From: an uncultured Clostridium sp.
GTDB lineage: Bacteria; Bacillota; Clostridia; Lachnospirales; Lachnospiraceae
Reading direction: 5' to 3'
Length of the DNA: 64,000 nt
Assembly (NCBI RefSeq): GCF_900547735.1
Contig: NZ_URHZ01000018.1
Coordinates: 13,915-77,914 of the forward strand
The notes beneath the pieces are model-generated. The model did no database searches. It was not told where the DNA came from and saw nothing but the letters and a program-made list of their open reading frames with translations. This document shows positions 44,411 through 52,508 of the stretch, in pieces. Made by a program: the position numbers and the translations under genes. Position 1 is the stretch's first letter; every line of letters begins with the position of its first letter.

Positions 44411-46870
44411 TTACAATTTTATCAATTTGGCAAAAGATGCAAACATTTTTTTGACACCTACACGTTCGAACTCTACGGTGACCTCGTAGTCTTTTCCGCC
44501 GTCCTCTATCTTTTTAACAGTACCCTCGCCGAACTTAATATGCTTTACCCGGTCTCCCTCGGAATACGGCAGGTGAGAGGCCTTCTGTACGGAAAATGCC
44601 TTTCCAAAGGAAGGGGCTCCCGGGGCCGTCTTTGAGGCATAGGCATTCGGCTTCTGGCCGAAAGCGCTGAGACCGCGTCCTCCGCCGGAACCGCCTGCTG
44701 ATCCGGATCCGCTGCCGATGGAAACGCTGGAATTGCGGTCTCCCGCTCCATTCTGTCCGCCGGCGGATGAACCCCAGCCGGTCGTAATACCGCCCGAACG
44801 GTTCCATGGCAGGCCTGCCTCCTCTCCTTCGGAGGACTTTCTGCCCCAGCCGGAGGCTGCCGCTCCGCCAAAGCCGTCCCCGTTCCCGGAGTTTTCGCCT
44901 CCCCAGGATCTTCCTGCTGCCCTTCCGAATACGGACGGCTGCTCCACCTGTTCCAGCAGCCATGACGGAATCTCTTCCACAAAACGGCTGACCTTGGAAA
45001 ATCTCGTCTCGCCGTTGGTCATGCGCTGTCTGGCCGCGGTCAGTGTCAACTTCTCCCTGGCTCTTGTGATGCCTACATAACAGAGGCGGCGTTCTTCCTC
45101 GACCGCATCTTTATCGTCCGACATGATGGACATGCTGCTCGGAAACAGTCCGTCCTCCAGGCCGCTTAAATATACATAAGGGAATTCCAATCCCTTGGCG
45201 CTGTGGAGCGTCATCAGGATAATCCGGTTTTCCGACTCATCCATATTATCCACATCGGCAACCAGCGCAACCTCCTCAAGGAAGCCGTCCAGCGTCGGTT
45301 CTTCCGCATTCTCGCTGTAGCTGACCGCCTTGTTAATAAGTTCCTCTATATTCTGGAGACGTGTCTCCGACTCAATCTCGCCCTCTGCCTCCAGCTCTTT
45401 TTTGTAACCGGTGTTTTCAAGAATCTCTTCAATCAGTTCCTGGATCGTCATCTCCGGCATACGCGCTTTGAAATCTTCGATCTGCTCCGTGAAAACGCCT
45501 ATCTTATCCGCCGCTTTTCCCATGGTCGGGATTCCCTTGACGCGCAGTAACGCATCATAAAAGCTCATCCCGTTGGCGGAGGCAAACATCGTTACCTTTC
45601 CGATGGACGTCGCACCGACTCCCCTCTTCGGCACATTGACGATACGCTGTACGGCCAGATCGTCCTGACCGTTGGAGATTGTCTTTAAGTAGCAGAGAAT
45701 GTCCTTAATCTCTTTTCTCTGGTAGAAATTAACGCCTCCCACCAGACGGTACGGAATACTGTAAAGGATACATTTCTCCTCCAAAAGGCGCGACTGGGCG
45801 TTTGTCCTGTAAAGCACCGCAAAATCGGAATATTCACATCCGGAATCTTCCTTTTCCCGGCGTATATCCTTCACAATCGCCTCCGCTTCCTCATAGGCCG
45901 TGTCGAACTGCAGGAAACGCACCTGGTTTCCCTCGTCGTTGGCCGTCCAGAGCGTCTTATCTTTTCTTCCGCGGTTGTTGCGGATTACTTCGTTGGCCGC
46001 ATTCAGAATATTCTGGGTGGAGCGGTAATTCTGTTCCAGCTTGATGACCTTCGCTCCCGGAAATGCCTTCTCAAAACTCAGGATATTCTCAATATTCGCT
46101 CCCCTGAATTTGTAAATCGACTGATCGTCGTCACCCACCACGCAGATATTCCTGTATTTGGCAGCCAGCAGATCGACCAGCTTAAACTGGACCATGTTGG
46201 TATCCTGGTACTCATCCACCATTATGTAACGGAATCTCTCCTGATAGTAATCGAGAACCTCCGGCGCGTTCTGGAACAGCTCCACGGTCTTTACAATCAG
46301 ATCGTCAAAATCCAGGGCATTATTTTTCTTCAGCTCTTTCTGGTACTCTTTATAAATCTGGGCAACCTTCTTCTCACGGAAATCTCCGCCTGCATTCAGT
46401 TCGAATTCTTCCGGCGTGATCATATCGTCCTTTGCAGATGAGATCTTGCTGAGAACCGCCCTCTCCTTAAACTGTTTCGTGTCGACATCCAGTTTCTTGA
46501 ATATCTGCTTCATCAGGGTCTTCTGATCATCGCCGTCATAAATCGTAAAATTCGTGCTGTAACCGAGATATTCGATATGACGCCGCAGAATCCTCACACA
46601 GGAGGAATGGAAGGTGCTCACCCAGATGCTCTCGGAGCCAAAGCCGACAATCTTGTCCACACGCTCCCTCATCTCGGCCGCCGCCTTGTTGGTAAATGTG
46701 ATCGCCATGATATTCCATGGATTCACCTTTTTTTCTTCTATCAGATATGCAATCCTGTGAGTCAGTACTCTGGTCTTTCCGGAACCTGCGCCCGCCAGCA
46801 CGAGAAGGGGGCCATCCGTGTGGTAAACCGCCTCCTGCTGCATCGGATTGAGTAATTCGTATTTGTTCAT
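44411..46870 (-). CDS. pcrA: ATP-dependent DNA helicase PcrA/UvrD
   Basis: The protein is 819 residues from the ATG at 46870, beginning MNKYELLNPMQQEAVYHTDG as PcrA proteins do (the frame runs open to 47227, but those codons are not PcrA-like). Superfamily 1A motifs are present: Walker A VLAGAGSGKTRVL, Ia FTNKAAAEMRERV, II VDEYQDTN, III VGDDDQSIYKFRGA, IV EQNYRS, V LMTLHSAKGLEF, VI LCYVGITRAREKLTL. Unlike usual members, about 100 Gly/Ser-rich residues lie between the helicase core and a Tudor-like C-terminal domain (YSEGDRVKHIKFGEGTVKKI). It unwinds DNA in repair and rolling-circle replication and removes RecA. Confidence 0.93.
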   Translation of the reverse strand: MNKYELLNPMQQEAVYHTDGPLLVLAGAGSGKTRVLTHRIAYLIEEKKVNPWNIMAITFTNKAAAEMRERVDKIVGFGSESIWVSTFHSSCVRILRRHIEYLGYSTNFTIYDGDDQKTLMKQIFKKLDVDTKQFKERAVLSKISSAKDDMITPEEFELNAGGDFREKKVAQIYKEYQKELKKNNALDFDDLIVKTVELFQNAPEVLDYYQERFRYIMVDEYQDTNMVQFKLVDLLAAKYRNICVVGDDDQSIYKFRGANIENILSFEKAFPGAKVIKLEQNYRSTQNILNAANEVIRNNRGRKDKTLWTANDEGNQVRFLQFDTAYEEAEAIVKDIRREKEDSGCEYSDFAVLYRTNAQSRLLEEKCILYSIPYRLVGGVNFYQRKEIKDILCYLKTISNGQDDLAVQRIVNVPKRGVGATSIGKVTMFASANGMSFYDALLRVKGIPTMGKAADKIGVFTEQIEDFKARMPEMTIQELIEEILENTGYKKELEAEGEIESETRLQNIEELINKAVSYSENAEEPTLDGFLEEVALVADVDNMDESENRIILMTLHSAKGLEFPYVYLSGLEDGLFPSSMSIMSDDKDAVEEERRLCYVGITRAREKLTLTAARQRMTNGETRFSKVSRFVEEIPSWLLEQVEQPSVFGRAAGRSWGGENSGNGDGFGGAAASGWGRKSSEGEEAGLPWNRSGGITTGWGSSAGGQNGAGDRNSSVSIGSGSGSAGGSGGGRGLSAFGQKPNAYASKTAPGAPSFGKAFSVQKASHLPYSEGDRVKHIKFGEGTVKKIEDGGKDYEVTVEFERVGVKKMFASFAKLIKL

Positions 46871-47033
46871 GTTTCCTACCGCCTTTTCTGATTCCATCTT
46901 CAGGGTGATGTCAGTTACCGTATCCTCCGTGTTCCGCAGCATGCGCCATTCTGGCCGGTAACCGATGCGAACCTCTTTCGTTCTGCTGTCCGCGGTACCT
47001 GTGCTTTCCATAGAGGCACGGACAATAACCATT

Positions 47034-47062
47034 ATTATAATATATTTTACTGCTCCTGTCAC
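47034..47062 (-). promoter_or_regulatory. Promoter upstream of pcrA
   Basis: The minus strand reads GTGACA, 17 bases, TATAAT, about 160 bp before the pcrA ATG and just after the terminator of the TRAP operon. Confidence 0.5.
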
Positions 47063-47065
47063 GGA

Positions 47066-47103
47066 AAAAAACAGAGCGGCCGAAACTTCGGCACGCTCTG
47101 TTG
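47066..47103 (-). terminator. Terminator of the TRAP-NTF2 operon
   Basis: On the minus strand AACAGAGCG and CGCTCTGTT, extended inside by GCCGAAG/CTTCGGC-type pairing, form a strong hairpin followed by TTTTTT. It lies 20 bp after the last gene of the operon. Confidence 0.85.
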
Positions 47104-47121
47104 AAACTGCTCTCAAATACA

Positions 47122-47637
47122 TTAATACGCTTTGCTGTAATCTACATACAGCCAGCACGGAAGTCCTTCTTCTCCAAGCTGTTTTGGATAATCCGTCTGG
47201 TAATTGGCCGGTACGCGGATCCAGCATTCACGGTCAATCTTTAATTCTCCGTCCACCTTTTTCACCCTCAGGTCAACCGCGTTGATGTAGGCCCTGACAA
47301 TCTCCCCCGTCTCCATGTGGGTGCATTCCTGTCTTACCTGACAGCATACGATTCCGCTTCTGATATCAATGATCATGAAACCGTCCGGGTCTTTATAAAA
47401 GAATTTTCTCAGATACCGCGGCGCTGAATTAACCCAGTAACCGAGCCAGCCCTTTTTACCGCGGTTGTGCGGCCAGTCATTCTCGCGCGACATGAAATCC
47501 TCTGCATAAAAGTTTTCCAGCCTCTTTTTGCTTCCCTCTTTGTCTCTGGGATCAATCTTGTTAAGTTCCTCAAAATAGCTCTCGATAAATGCTTTTACTT
47601 CTTCCCTGTCAAATACATCCTCTAAAAACTGCAGCAT
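47122..47637 (-). CDS. NTF2/SnoaL-like protein, paralog 1 of the TRAP operon
   Basis: The protein is 171 residues: N-terminal helices, then alternating strands ending LPCWLYVDYSKAY. The cone-shaped alpha+beta NTF2/SnoaL fold is suggested by the order and by conserved Trp, His and Asp positions. It clearly aligns with the next gene upstream: FYAEDFMSRENDWP with YFSKDLITRRRCWP, SGIVCCQVR with TGLCCIQMR, VDGELKIDRECWIRVP with EDGEVKFYREHICRFP, YVDYS with YMDYS. NTF2-like enzymes include dehydratases, isomerases and the bile-acid dehydratase BaiE. It is the last gene of a TRAP-transporter operon, so it probably acts on the imported compound. The reaction is unknown. Confidence 0.72.
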   Translation of the reverse strand: MLQFLEDVFDREEVKAFIESYFEELNKIDPRDKEGSKKRLENFYAEDFMSRENDWPHNRGKKGWLGYWVNSAPRYLRKFFYKDPDGFMIIDIRSGIVCCQVRQECTHMETGEIVRAYINAVDLRVKKVDGELKIDRECWIRVPANYQTDYPKQLGEEGLPCWLYVDYSKAY

Positions 47638-47663
47638 AGTCCTTCCTCCTTATCCCTGCCTGA

Positions 47664-48185
47664 TTAAACCGAAACCTGAGCTTCCAGCTCTGTAGAATAG
47701 TCCATATACATCCAGCTTTCCATCTCCCTTGGATTGTTCTTCTCCATGGAATCAGCCTGAAAATAGCATGGGAAACGGCAGATATGCTCTCTGTAAAATT
47801 TCACTTCGCCATCCTCGATACGGCACTGGAACGTAGCGTGGTTCATAATACAGCGTACATTCTTTTTGAGGGCCACATCATAGACATCCTCCCTCATCTG
47901 GATGCAGCAGAGGCCCGTCTCCGGATCAATGCATACATAACCGTACGGCTTGTCTATATTGATGTCATAGCGGTGGTTTGGATAGTTGTCTACCAAAACG
48001 GCCATCCACTCGTCCAGTCCCGTAAGGGACGGCCAGCAGCGGCGCCTTGTGATCAAATCTTTAGAAAAGTATTTTGCCACACTCGACTTTCCATCTTCCA
48101 GCCCCTGCTCCGGAACATCCTCGAAATTATTAAAATAGTCACTGATCAGCTTGTACATATTTTCATAGGTCAGTTTTGTCTCCAT
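47664..48185 (-). CDS. NTF2/SnoaL-like protein, paralog 2 of the TRAP operon
   Basis: The protein is 173 residues, a paralog of the downstream gene product over its whole length, roughly a quarter to a third identical by eye. Cys and His are enriched in the pocket-forming strands (ETGLCCIQMRED, VRCIMNHATFQCRIEDGE, FYREHICRFPCYFQ). Pairs of NTF2-like chains often form heterodimers, with one catalytic and one supporting. AAGGAGG precedes the ATG. The gap to the next gene is 26 nt, to dctM 114 nt. I infer a role in converting the TRAP substrate, for example hydration, dehydration or isomerisation, but no catalytic dyad can be named. Confidence 0.72.
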   Translation of the reverse strand: METKLTYENMYKLISDYFNNFEDVPEQGLEDGKSSVAKYFSKDLITRRRCWPSLTGLDEWMAVLVDNYPNHRYDINIDKPYGYVCIDPETGLCCIQMREDVYDVALKKNVRCIMNHATFQCRIEDGEVKFYREHICRFPCYFQADSMEKNNPREMESWMYMDYSTELEAQVSV

Positions 48186-48299
48186 TTTTTTCCTCCTTAC
48201 ATTTCACTGTTATAATTCTTAACTTATGCAGATTCCGCATTACCTGCCGGTTACGCTCTCGCGAAAAGCGTGCCGCCCATTACCGTCGGTCTCTGCGTT

Positions 48300-49598
48300 T
48301 TATATGATATTCGGCAGCCAGGTGGCAATTTCCGGAAATGCCAGTAAAAGTCCTGCCAGAATGACCATACACCCTAAATACGGCCAGATGCCCTTAAAGA
48401 TAACCGGAAGCGGTATATCCGGGCACTGGTTGCCAATGATATAAACATTCAGTCCAACCGGAGGCGTAATCAGCCCCATTGATGCGACAATTACGATGAT
48501 AATGCCGAACCAGATCGGATCATAACCAAGTTTTGTAATTACGGGATAAAATACGGGAACCGTCAGCATAATCAGCGCCAGGCTGTCCATAAAGCAGCCG
48601 CCCAGCAGATACACTCCCATAATCAGCAGCATAATAACAAATGCGGGTACATTTAAACCGGACACCGTGGCCGCAAGCGTACTCGGAATCCTGCTTATTG
48701 CCATAAAGTGACCGAACACCGTAGCACCTGCCACAATCGCCATTACCATACAGCTCATTTCCACCGTCTCATGGATGGCCCTCCAGGTATCCTGAAGACT
48801 CAGCGTTCCCTTAATTCTTCCCAGAACAAAGGCTCCCGCCGCTCCTATGGCTCCCGCCTGCGTCGGTGTAAACCATCCGATCATCATTCCTCCTATTACC
48901 AGAATGAACAGGATGGCCATGTCCAGGATCCCGGTCAGAGATTTCATTTTTTCCTGAAATGTTGTTTTTTCTCCGGCCGGACCATAATCCGGATGCTTTT
49001 TGCAGGTCAGTCCGACTGCGATACACATCAGAATTGTAAGGATAATGCCGGGAACAATTCCCGCGGCAAATAATTTTGATATATTCTGTTCCGTCATGAC
49101 ACCGTAAATAATTAAAATTCCGCTTGGCGGTATCAGGATTCCCAGACATCCGGCAGAGGCGACCGACGCCGTCGCCAGGCTGTCATCATATTTATAACGT
49201 TTCATTTCCGGCAGCGTCACCTTACCCATTGTGGCGGCAGCGGCATTGGATGAACCGCTGATTGCCCCGAACAGGGCGCAGGCCGCGACCGTTGCAATCG
49301 CCAGGCCTCCCCGGACGGCCCCAAGAATCTTATAGGCACAGTCGTAGAGTTTAGTGCTGACCTTGGAATAAAAACACAATGTTCCCATCAGCGTAAAAAG
49401 CGGCATTGTCGTAAATGAATACGAGGTAAATGATTCATAAAAATCCGCCACCAGTATGTTGAGCGCGGCTGCCGGTGAATTCAAAACGGCAAATCCAACC
49501 GTTCCCACCGCCACCATCGCCACAGCGACCGGTACGCTTAATGCAAAGAGCAGCACCATAATCAGGCAGCCGATTATTCCTATTTGTATTGGCGTCAC
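48300..49598 (-). CDS. dctM: TRAP transporter large permease DctM
   Basis: The protein is 432 residues with about 12 membrane segments. Typical DctM pieces are FTTMPLFTLMGTLCFYS, LFGAISGSSNAAAATMGKVTLPEMKRYKYD, SAGCLGILIPPSG and the late PPVGLNVYIIGNQ. It couples Na+ entry to uptake of the solute delivered by DctP. The start codon is GTG at 49598, placed by GGGGG about 8 nt upstream. It follows dctQ by 19 nt. The solute is unknown; TRAP systems carry organic acids, sugar acids, taurine or aromatic acids. Confidence 0.93.
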   Translation of the reverse strand: MTPIQIGIIGCLIMVLLFALSVPVAVAMVAVGTVGFAVLNSPAAALNILVADFYESFTSYSFTTMPLFTLMGTLCFYSKVSTKLYDCAYKILGAVRGGLAIATVAACALFGAISGSSNAAAATMGKVTLPEMKRYKYDDSLATASVASAGCLGILIPPSGILIIYGVMTEQNISKLFAAGIVPGIILTILMCIAVGLTCKKHPDYGPAGEKTTFQEKMKSLTGILDMAILFILVIGGMMIGWFTPTQAGAIGAAGAFVLGRIKGTLSLQDTWRAIHETVEMSCMVMAIVAGATVFGHFMAISRIPSTLAATVSGLNVPAFVIMLLIMGVYLLGGCFMDSLALIMLTVPVFYPVITKLGYDPIWFGIIIVIVASMGLITPPVGLNVYIIGNQCPDIPLPVIFKGIWPYLGCMVILAGLLLAFPEIATWLPNII

Positions 49599-49617
49599 TT
49601 TGTTTCCCCCTCTCCCC

Positions 49618-50121
49618 TTATGCTCCCGCCCTGCCTGTCAGCAGGTACTGAACCGTCTGAAATGCAGTGACGGCGGCCGTCCACAGAAATCCCGCCGCCA
49701 GGATATAATAGTACGGATAGATCTTCCAGCTTATGGACATCATTTTCTGTCCCGAGACCGCCATTCCGTTCCCGCTTTTAAAACATTGAATCGAAAGGAA
49801 GCCGTAAAACAGGAACAGAATTACAAATACCCCCAGTTCTGTCACTTTGGCCGCTCCCGGCGGAAAATGTTCCGTAAGCATCGTAACGCGGACAAAACCG
49901 TTCTGGTACTGATATCCCGCATATCCCAGACACACCGCCATCAACAGCAGATAACCCGTATAATCCACCGGTATCGGAAAAGCCCGTCCCAATATTTTAT
50001 TAAATACCACTGCTAAAACGACATTCAATACCATGCCGACTATCATAATGCATGCCAGATGATAACAGAGTCTGTTCACTCCTTTGATGAGCCGGTCCCC
50101 CGAATCCACAAAATTTTTCAC
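49618..50121 (-). CDS. dctQ: TRAP transporter small permease DctQ
   Basis: The protein is 167 residues with four membrane helices, the standard DctQ size. It starts VDSGDRLIKGVNRLCYHLAC and includes VDYTGYLLLMAVCLGYAGYQ and the conserved type of stretch YQNGFVRVTMLTEHFPP after helix three. DctQ forms the membrane unit with DctM. The start is GTG at 50121, with AAAGGAGAG upstream. The order dctP-dctQ-dctM on the minus strand is canonical. Confidence 0.9.
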   Translation of the reverse strand: MKNFVDSGDRLIKGVNRLCYHLACIMIVGMVLNVVLAVVFNKILGRAFPIPVDYTGYLLLMAVCLGYAGYQYQNGFVRVTMLTEHFPPGAAKVTELGVFVILFLFYGFLSIQCFKSGNGMAVSGQKMMSISWKIYPYYYILAAGFLWTAAVTAFQTVQYLLTGRAGA

Positions 50122-50167
50122 CGAACCTCTCTCCTTTCTGAAGGTAATCTCAGCCCGACGGCCCCGA

Positions 50168-51304
50168 TTATTCTTCGCCCAGTTCCTTTAAGTAAGTCGT
50201 TCCCCATTCCATGACATCCCCGTCCGACGGAACCTGGCCCGACCAGTACTGTATCCGATCTGCAATGAACTTCTGGTATTCTTCCACATCCTTCTCCGGA
50301 AGCTGGAGGCTCTTTATGTACTCCATGTTGACCGGGGCAAGTTTCTCGCTCAGCTCTGCGCTGACCTCCGGAGCCAGTTTTATCACGGTTCCTCCCTTGC
50401 TCTCAAAATTATCGTAAGCGGTTAAATCTTCATATTTCCAGCACTTTCCCTGTGCCTCGGCAAACCCGGCGCTCACCTCGGTAAAAATCTTCTGAATGTC
50501 CTCCGGAAGCGACTCCCACTTCTGTTTGTTCATGAACGTTGCAACCACGCCTATCTTGCCGTAGCTCGGGTCATCGATTACATAGTCACAGACCTCATTG
50601 ATGCTGAACCCGTCCAGAATGTCTTTACCGCTGATGGCGGCATCCACGATATTCTTCGTCAGCGCCTCATAAAGTTCCGTGATCTGACAACTGTAGCTCT
50701 GTGCGCCAAGGGCCGCGACGGTTGCCGTTGCCAGTTCGCTTCCCGTTCTGACGATTGTGCCTTTAAAGTCATCCGCCTTTTCAATTTTCACATTTCCCAT
50801 TATGACTAGCGGAGAAACGGTATGGGTATAAAGAAGCTTTACCGAGGAAAATTCATCCAGGGTAAAATAATTGGTAAAATCGTTGCAGACCTGAGTCCCC
50901 ACCCATCCGTCCGGATATCCCTGCGGCAGCTCCAGCAGTGACATTGCCGGAAAAACACCGGGGTTATTGGCCGTAGCCGTCATCGCTATGTCCACAATTC
51001 CATTTAGAACGGAGTCGTAGCTATTGGCCGCCGATACCAGAGATGCCCCCGGATAATACTCAAACGTGACGCGGCCGTCTGTCTTTTCCGTTATCTCGTC
51101 ACACCATGCCTGTGTCAGCAGACTGTGGTTATTCACCGTTGAGTAAAAATTGGAAACAGTGAAATTATAGGTTTTTCCGGTGTCTGCCGCTTTCTCTGCC
51201 TGCCCCTGTGCCGCAGTACCCGTATCACCGGTCTTCGCCCCCGCGCAAGCTGATAATCCAAGGATTGCCGCCAGTCCACAAGCCCAAATCATATGTTTTT
51301 TCAT
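50168..51304 (-). CDS. dctP: TRAP transporter solute-binding lipoprotein DctP
   Basis: The protein is 378 residues with lipobox LSAC (Cys20). The mature protein has the DctP pattern: TVSNFYSTVNNHSLLTQAWC then DEITEKTDGRVTFEYYPGASL near the front, the Arg-containing hinge VRTGSELATATVAALGAQ (its Arg usually grips a carboxylate), and ALTKNIVDAAISGKD. The carboxylate Arg suggests an organic acid substrate. It is the first gene of the operon, with AAGGAG before the ATG. It is divergent from the XRE-cupin regulator across a 460-bp AT-rich control region. Confidence 0.92.
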   Translation of the reverse strand: MKKHMIWACGLAAILGLSACAGAKTGDTGTAAQGQAEKAADTGKTYNFTVSNFYSTVNNHSLLTQAWCDEITEKTDGRVTFEYYPGASLVSAANSYDSVLNGIVDIAMTATANNPGVFPAMSLLELPQGYPDGWVGTQVCNDFTNYFTLDEFSSVKLLYTHTVSPLVIMGNVKIEKADDFKGTIVRTGSELATATVAALGAQSYSCQITELYEALTKNIVDAAISGKDILDGFSINEVCDYVIDDPSYGKIGVVATFMNKQKWESLPEDIQKIFTEVSAGFAEAQGKCWKYEDLTAYDNFESKGGTVIKLAPEVSAELSEKLAPVNMEYIKSLQLPEKDVEEYQKFIADRIQYWSGQVPSDGDVMEWGTTYLKELGEE

Positions 51305-51764
51305 ATTCTTCTCCTTATCCTTTTGTTTTTCATAACCCCTTTTTACTGTAAAATAATATAACGGTCGCGCCTGAACTTCCGCCTCCTTTCCGGCGTTTAC
51401 GATCGCTTTGACGCTTTTTTCATCCGGTTGCCCGCAAACACTTCCTGTCTTTCCATCTCCAGATTTTAAATCACTCTTTATTTTTTCGATTTAAGATAGT
51501 TAAATATAATTTTATTTTTCTCGGGCAAAAATGGAAAAAAATGTAAAATAAACTTTATTTTTTAACCAAACATTCAATTCTATTTAATTTATTTTTATAT
51601 TATCATCATCGAAATACAGTGTCAATCTCCATTTTCACCAAAAAATCAAATAAATTTTTGGTTATAATATTAAATCTCATTTAATTTATCATTGACTTTC
51701 CAGATATGATCAAGTAAAATTAAATTGTAATTAATCAACCTATATTTTAGAAAGGGGCGATTTT
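51305..51764. promoter_or_regulatory. Divergent control region of the TRAP operon and the XRE-cupin regulator
   Basis: This AT-rich region repeats atttaattta-like words at 51582, 51676 and, in variant form, 51718. It contains at 51567-51586 a 20-mer (CAAACATTCAATTCTATTTA) that recurs with one change at 52379, before the DMT transporter gene. These are candidate binding sites of the XRE-cupin protein. Confidence 0.5.
51692..51720 (+). promoter_or_regulatory. Promoter of the XRE-cupin regulator gene
   Basis: TTGACT, 17 bases, TAAAAT, 45 bp before the ATG. It lies within the atttaattta-rich region, so autoregulation is likely. Confidence 0.65.
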
Positions 51765-52355
51765 ATGTCCAATCCATCTAACATAAATCTGGATCTCGGT
51801 AAAAATATAATGGATGTCCGTAAAAGACACAGTATGTCTATCAAAGCGCTGGCTGAGGCGGCAGGCGTTACCTCCTCCCTGCTCAGCCAAATTGAACGGG
51901 GTATTGCCAATCCTTCCATTTCCACAATGAAAGCAATCTCAGACGCTCTGCAGGTGCCTTTATATGATTTCTTCCTGCCCACGGTGGAAAATACAAATAA
52001 ACTTATTTCCAGGGCCAACTCCCGCGAGCGTTTTATATTTCCAAGCGCCGCCGATGTAGAGCGTCCGGACGGATATGAGTGTGAACGTCTCACGCCGAAG
52101 TATCCCAGCGAAGTCACCCTGCTGCGCACCAAGCTGCCGCCCAAAAGCGCCAGCAGCTCTGTCGCACGCACTCATGCGGAGGATGAGGCGGCCTATGTGG
52201 AATCCGGTACCGTATTCCTGCAGCTTGGCGACACCAGGGAAGAGCTTTATACCCACGACAGCGCCTCCATCCCTGCCAAGGTTCCCCACCGCTGGATTAA
52301 CGAGACGGATGAGGACGTATATCTGATTCTCGCCTCCTCCAGGAAGGTCGAGTAA
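51765..52355 (+). CDS. XRE-family regulator with C-terminal cupin domain
   Basis: The protein is 196 residues. The HTH (about 20-70) reads SIKALAEAAGVTSSLLSQIE then RGIANPSISTMKAISDAL. The cupin domain (about 110-190) includes HAEDEAAYVESGTVFLQLGD and HDSASIPAKVPHRWINETDE, with His residues suited to bind metal or a small acid. Such HTH-cupin proteins control uptake and catabolism genes and sense a small ligand. AAAGGGG lies before the ATG. It is divergent from the TRAP operon and followed by a DMT transporter gene, with the same 20-bp motif upstream of both, so it probably controls both. Confidence 0.9.
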   Translation: MSNPSNINLDLGKNIMDVRKRHSMSIKALAEAAGVTSSLLSQIERGIANPSISTMKAISDALQVPLYDFFLPTVENTNKLISRANSRERFIFPSAADVERPDGYECERLTPKYPSEVTLLRTKLPPKSASSSVARTHAEDEAAYVESGTVFLQLGDTREELYTHDSASIPAKVPHRWINETDEDVYLILASSRKVE

Positions 52356-52378
52356 CACCTGATTTCTTAGATTTTTTT

Positions 52379-52398
52379 CAAACATTCACTTCTATTTA
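52379..52398. promoter_or_regulatory. Second copy of the putative XRE-cupin operator
   Basis: CAAACATTCACTTCTATTTA differs by one base from the copy at 51567-51586. It lies 111 bp before the start of the DMT transporter gene. Confidence 0.5.
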
Positions 52399-52435
52399 GC
52401 GGTAAACAAGGCCGGTTTGCGGACTTTTTTACCGG

Positions 52436-52478
52436 TATTATCAAACAGGCCGGTTTCCCGGCCTGCAATTTGATAATT
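52436..52478. other. Nested palindrome before the DMT transporter gene
   Basis: ATTATCAAA/TTTGATAAT (9 bp, perfect) encloses AGGCCGG/CCGGCCT (7 bp, perfect) with a short loop. It could be a terminator for the regulator gene, without a strong T run, or an attenuator or operator for the transporter. Confidence 0.5.
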
Positions 52479-52508
52479 TAAAAACTAAATTAAAAAGGAG
52501 TGATTGTT

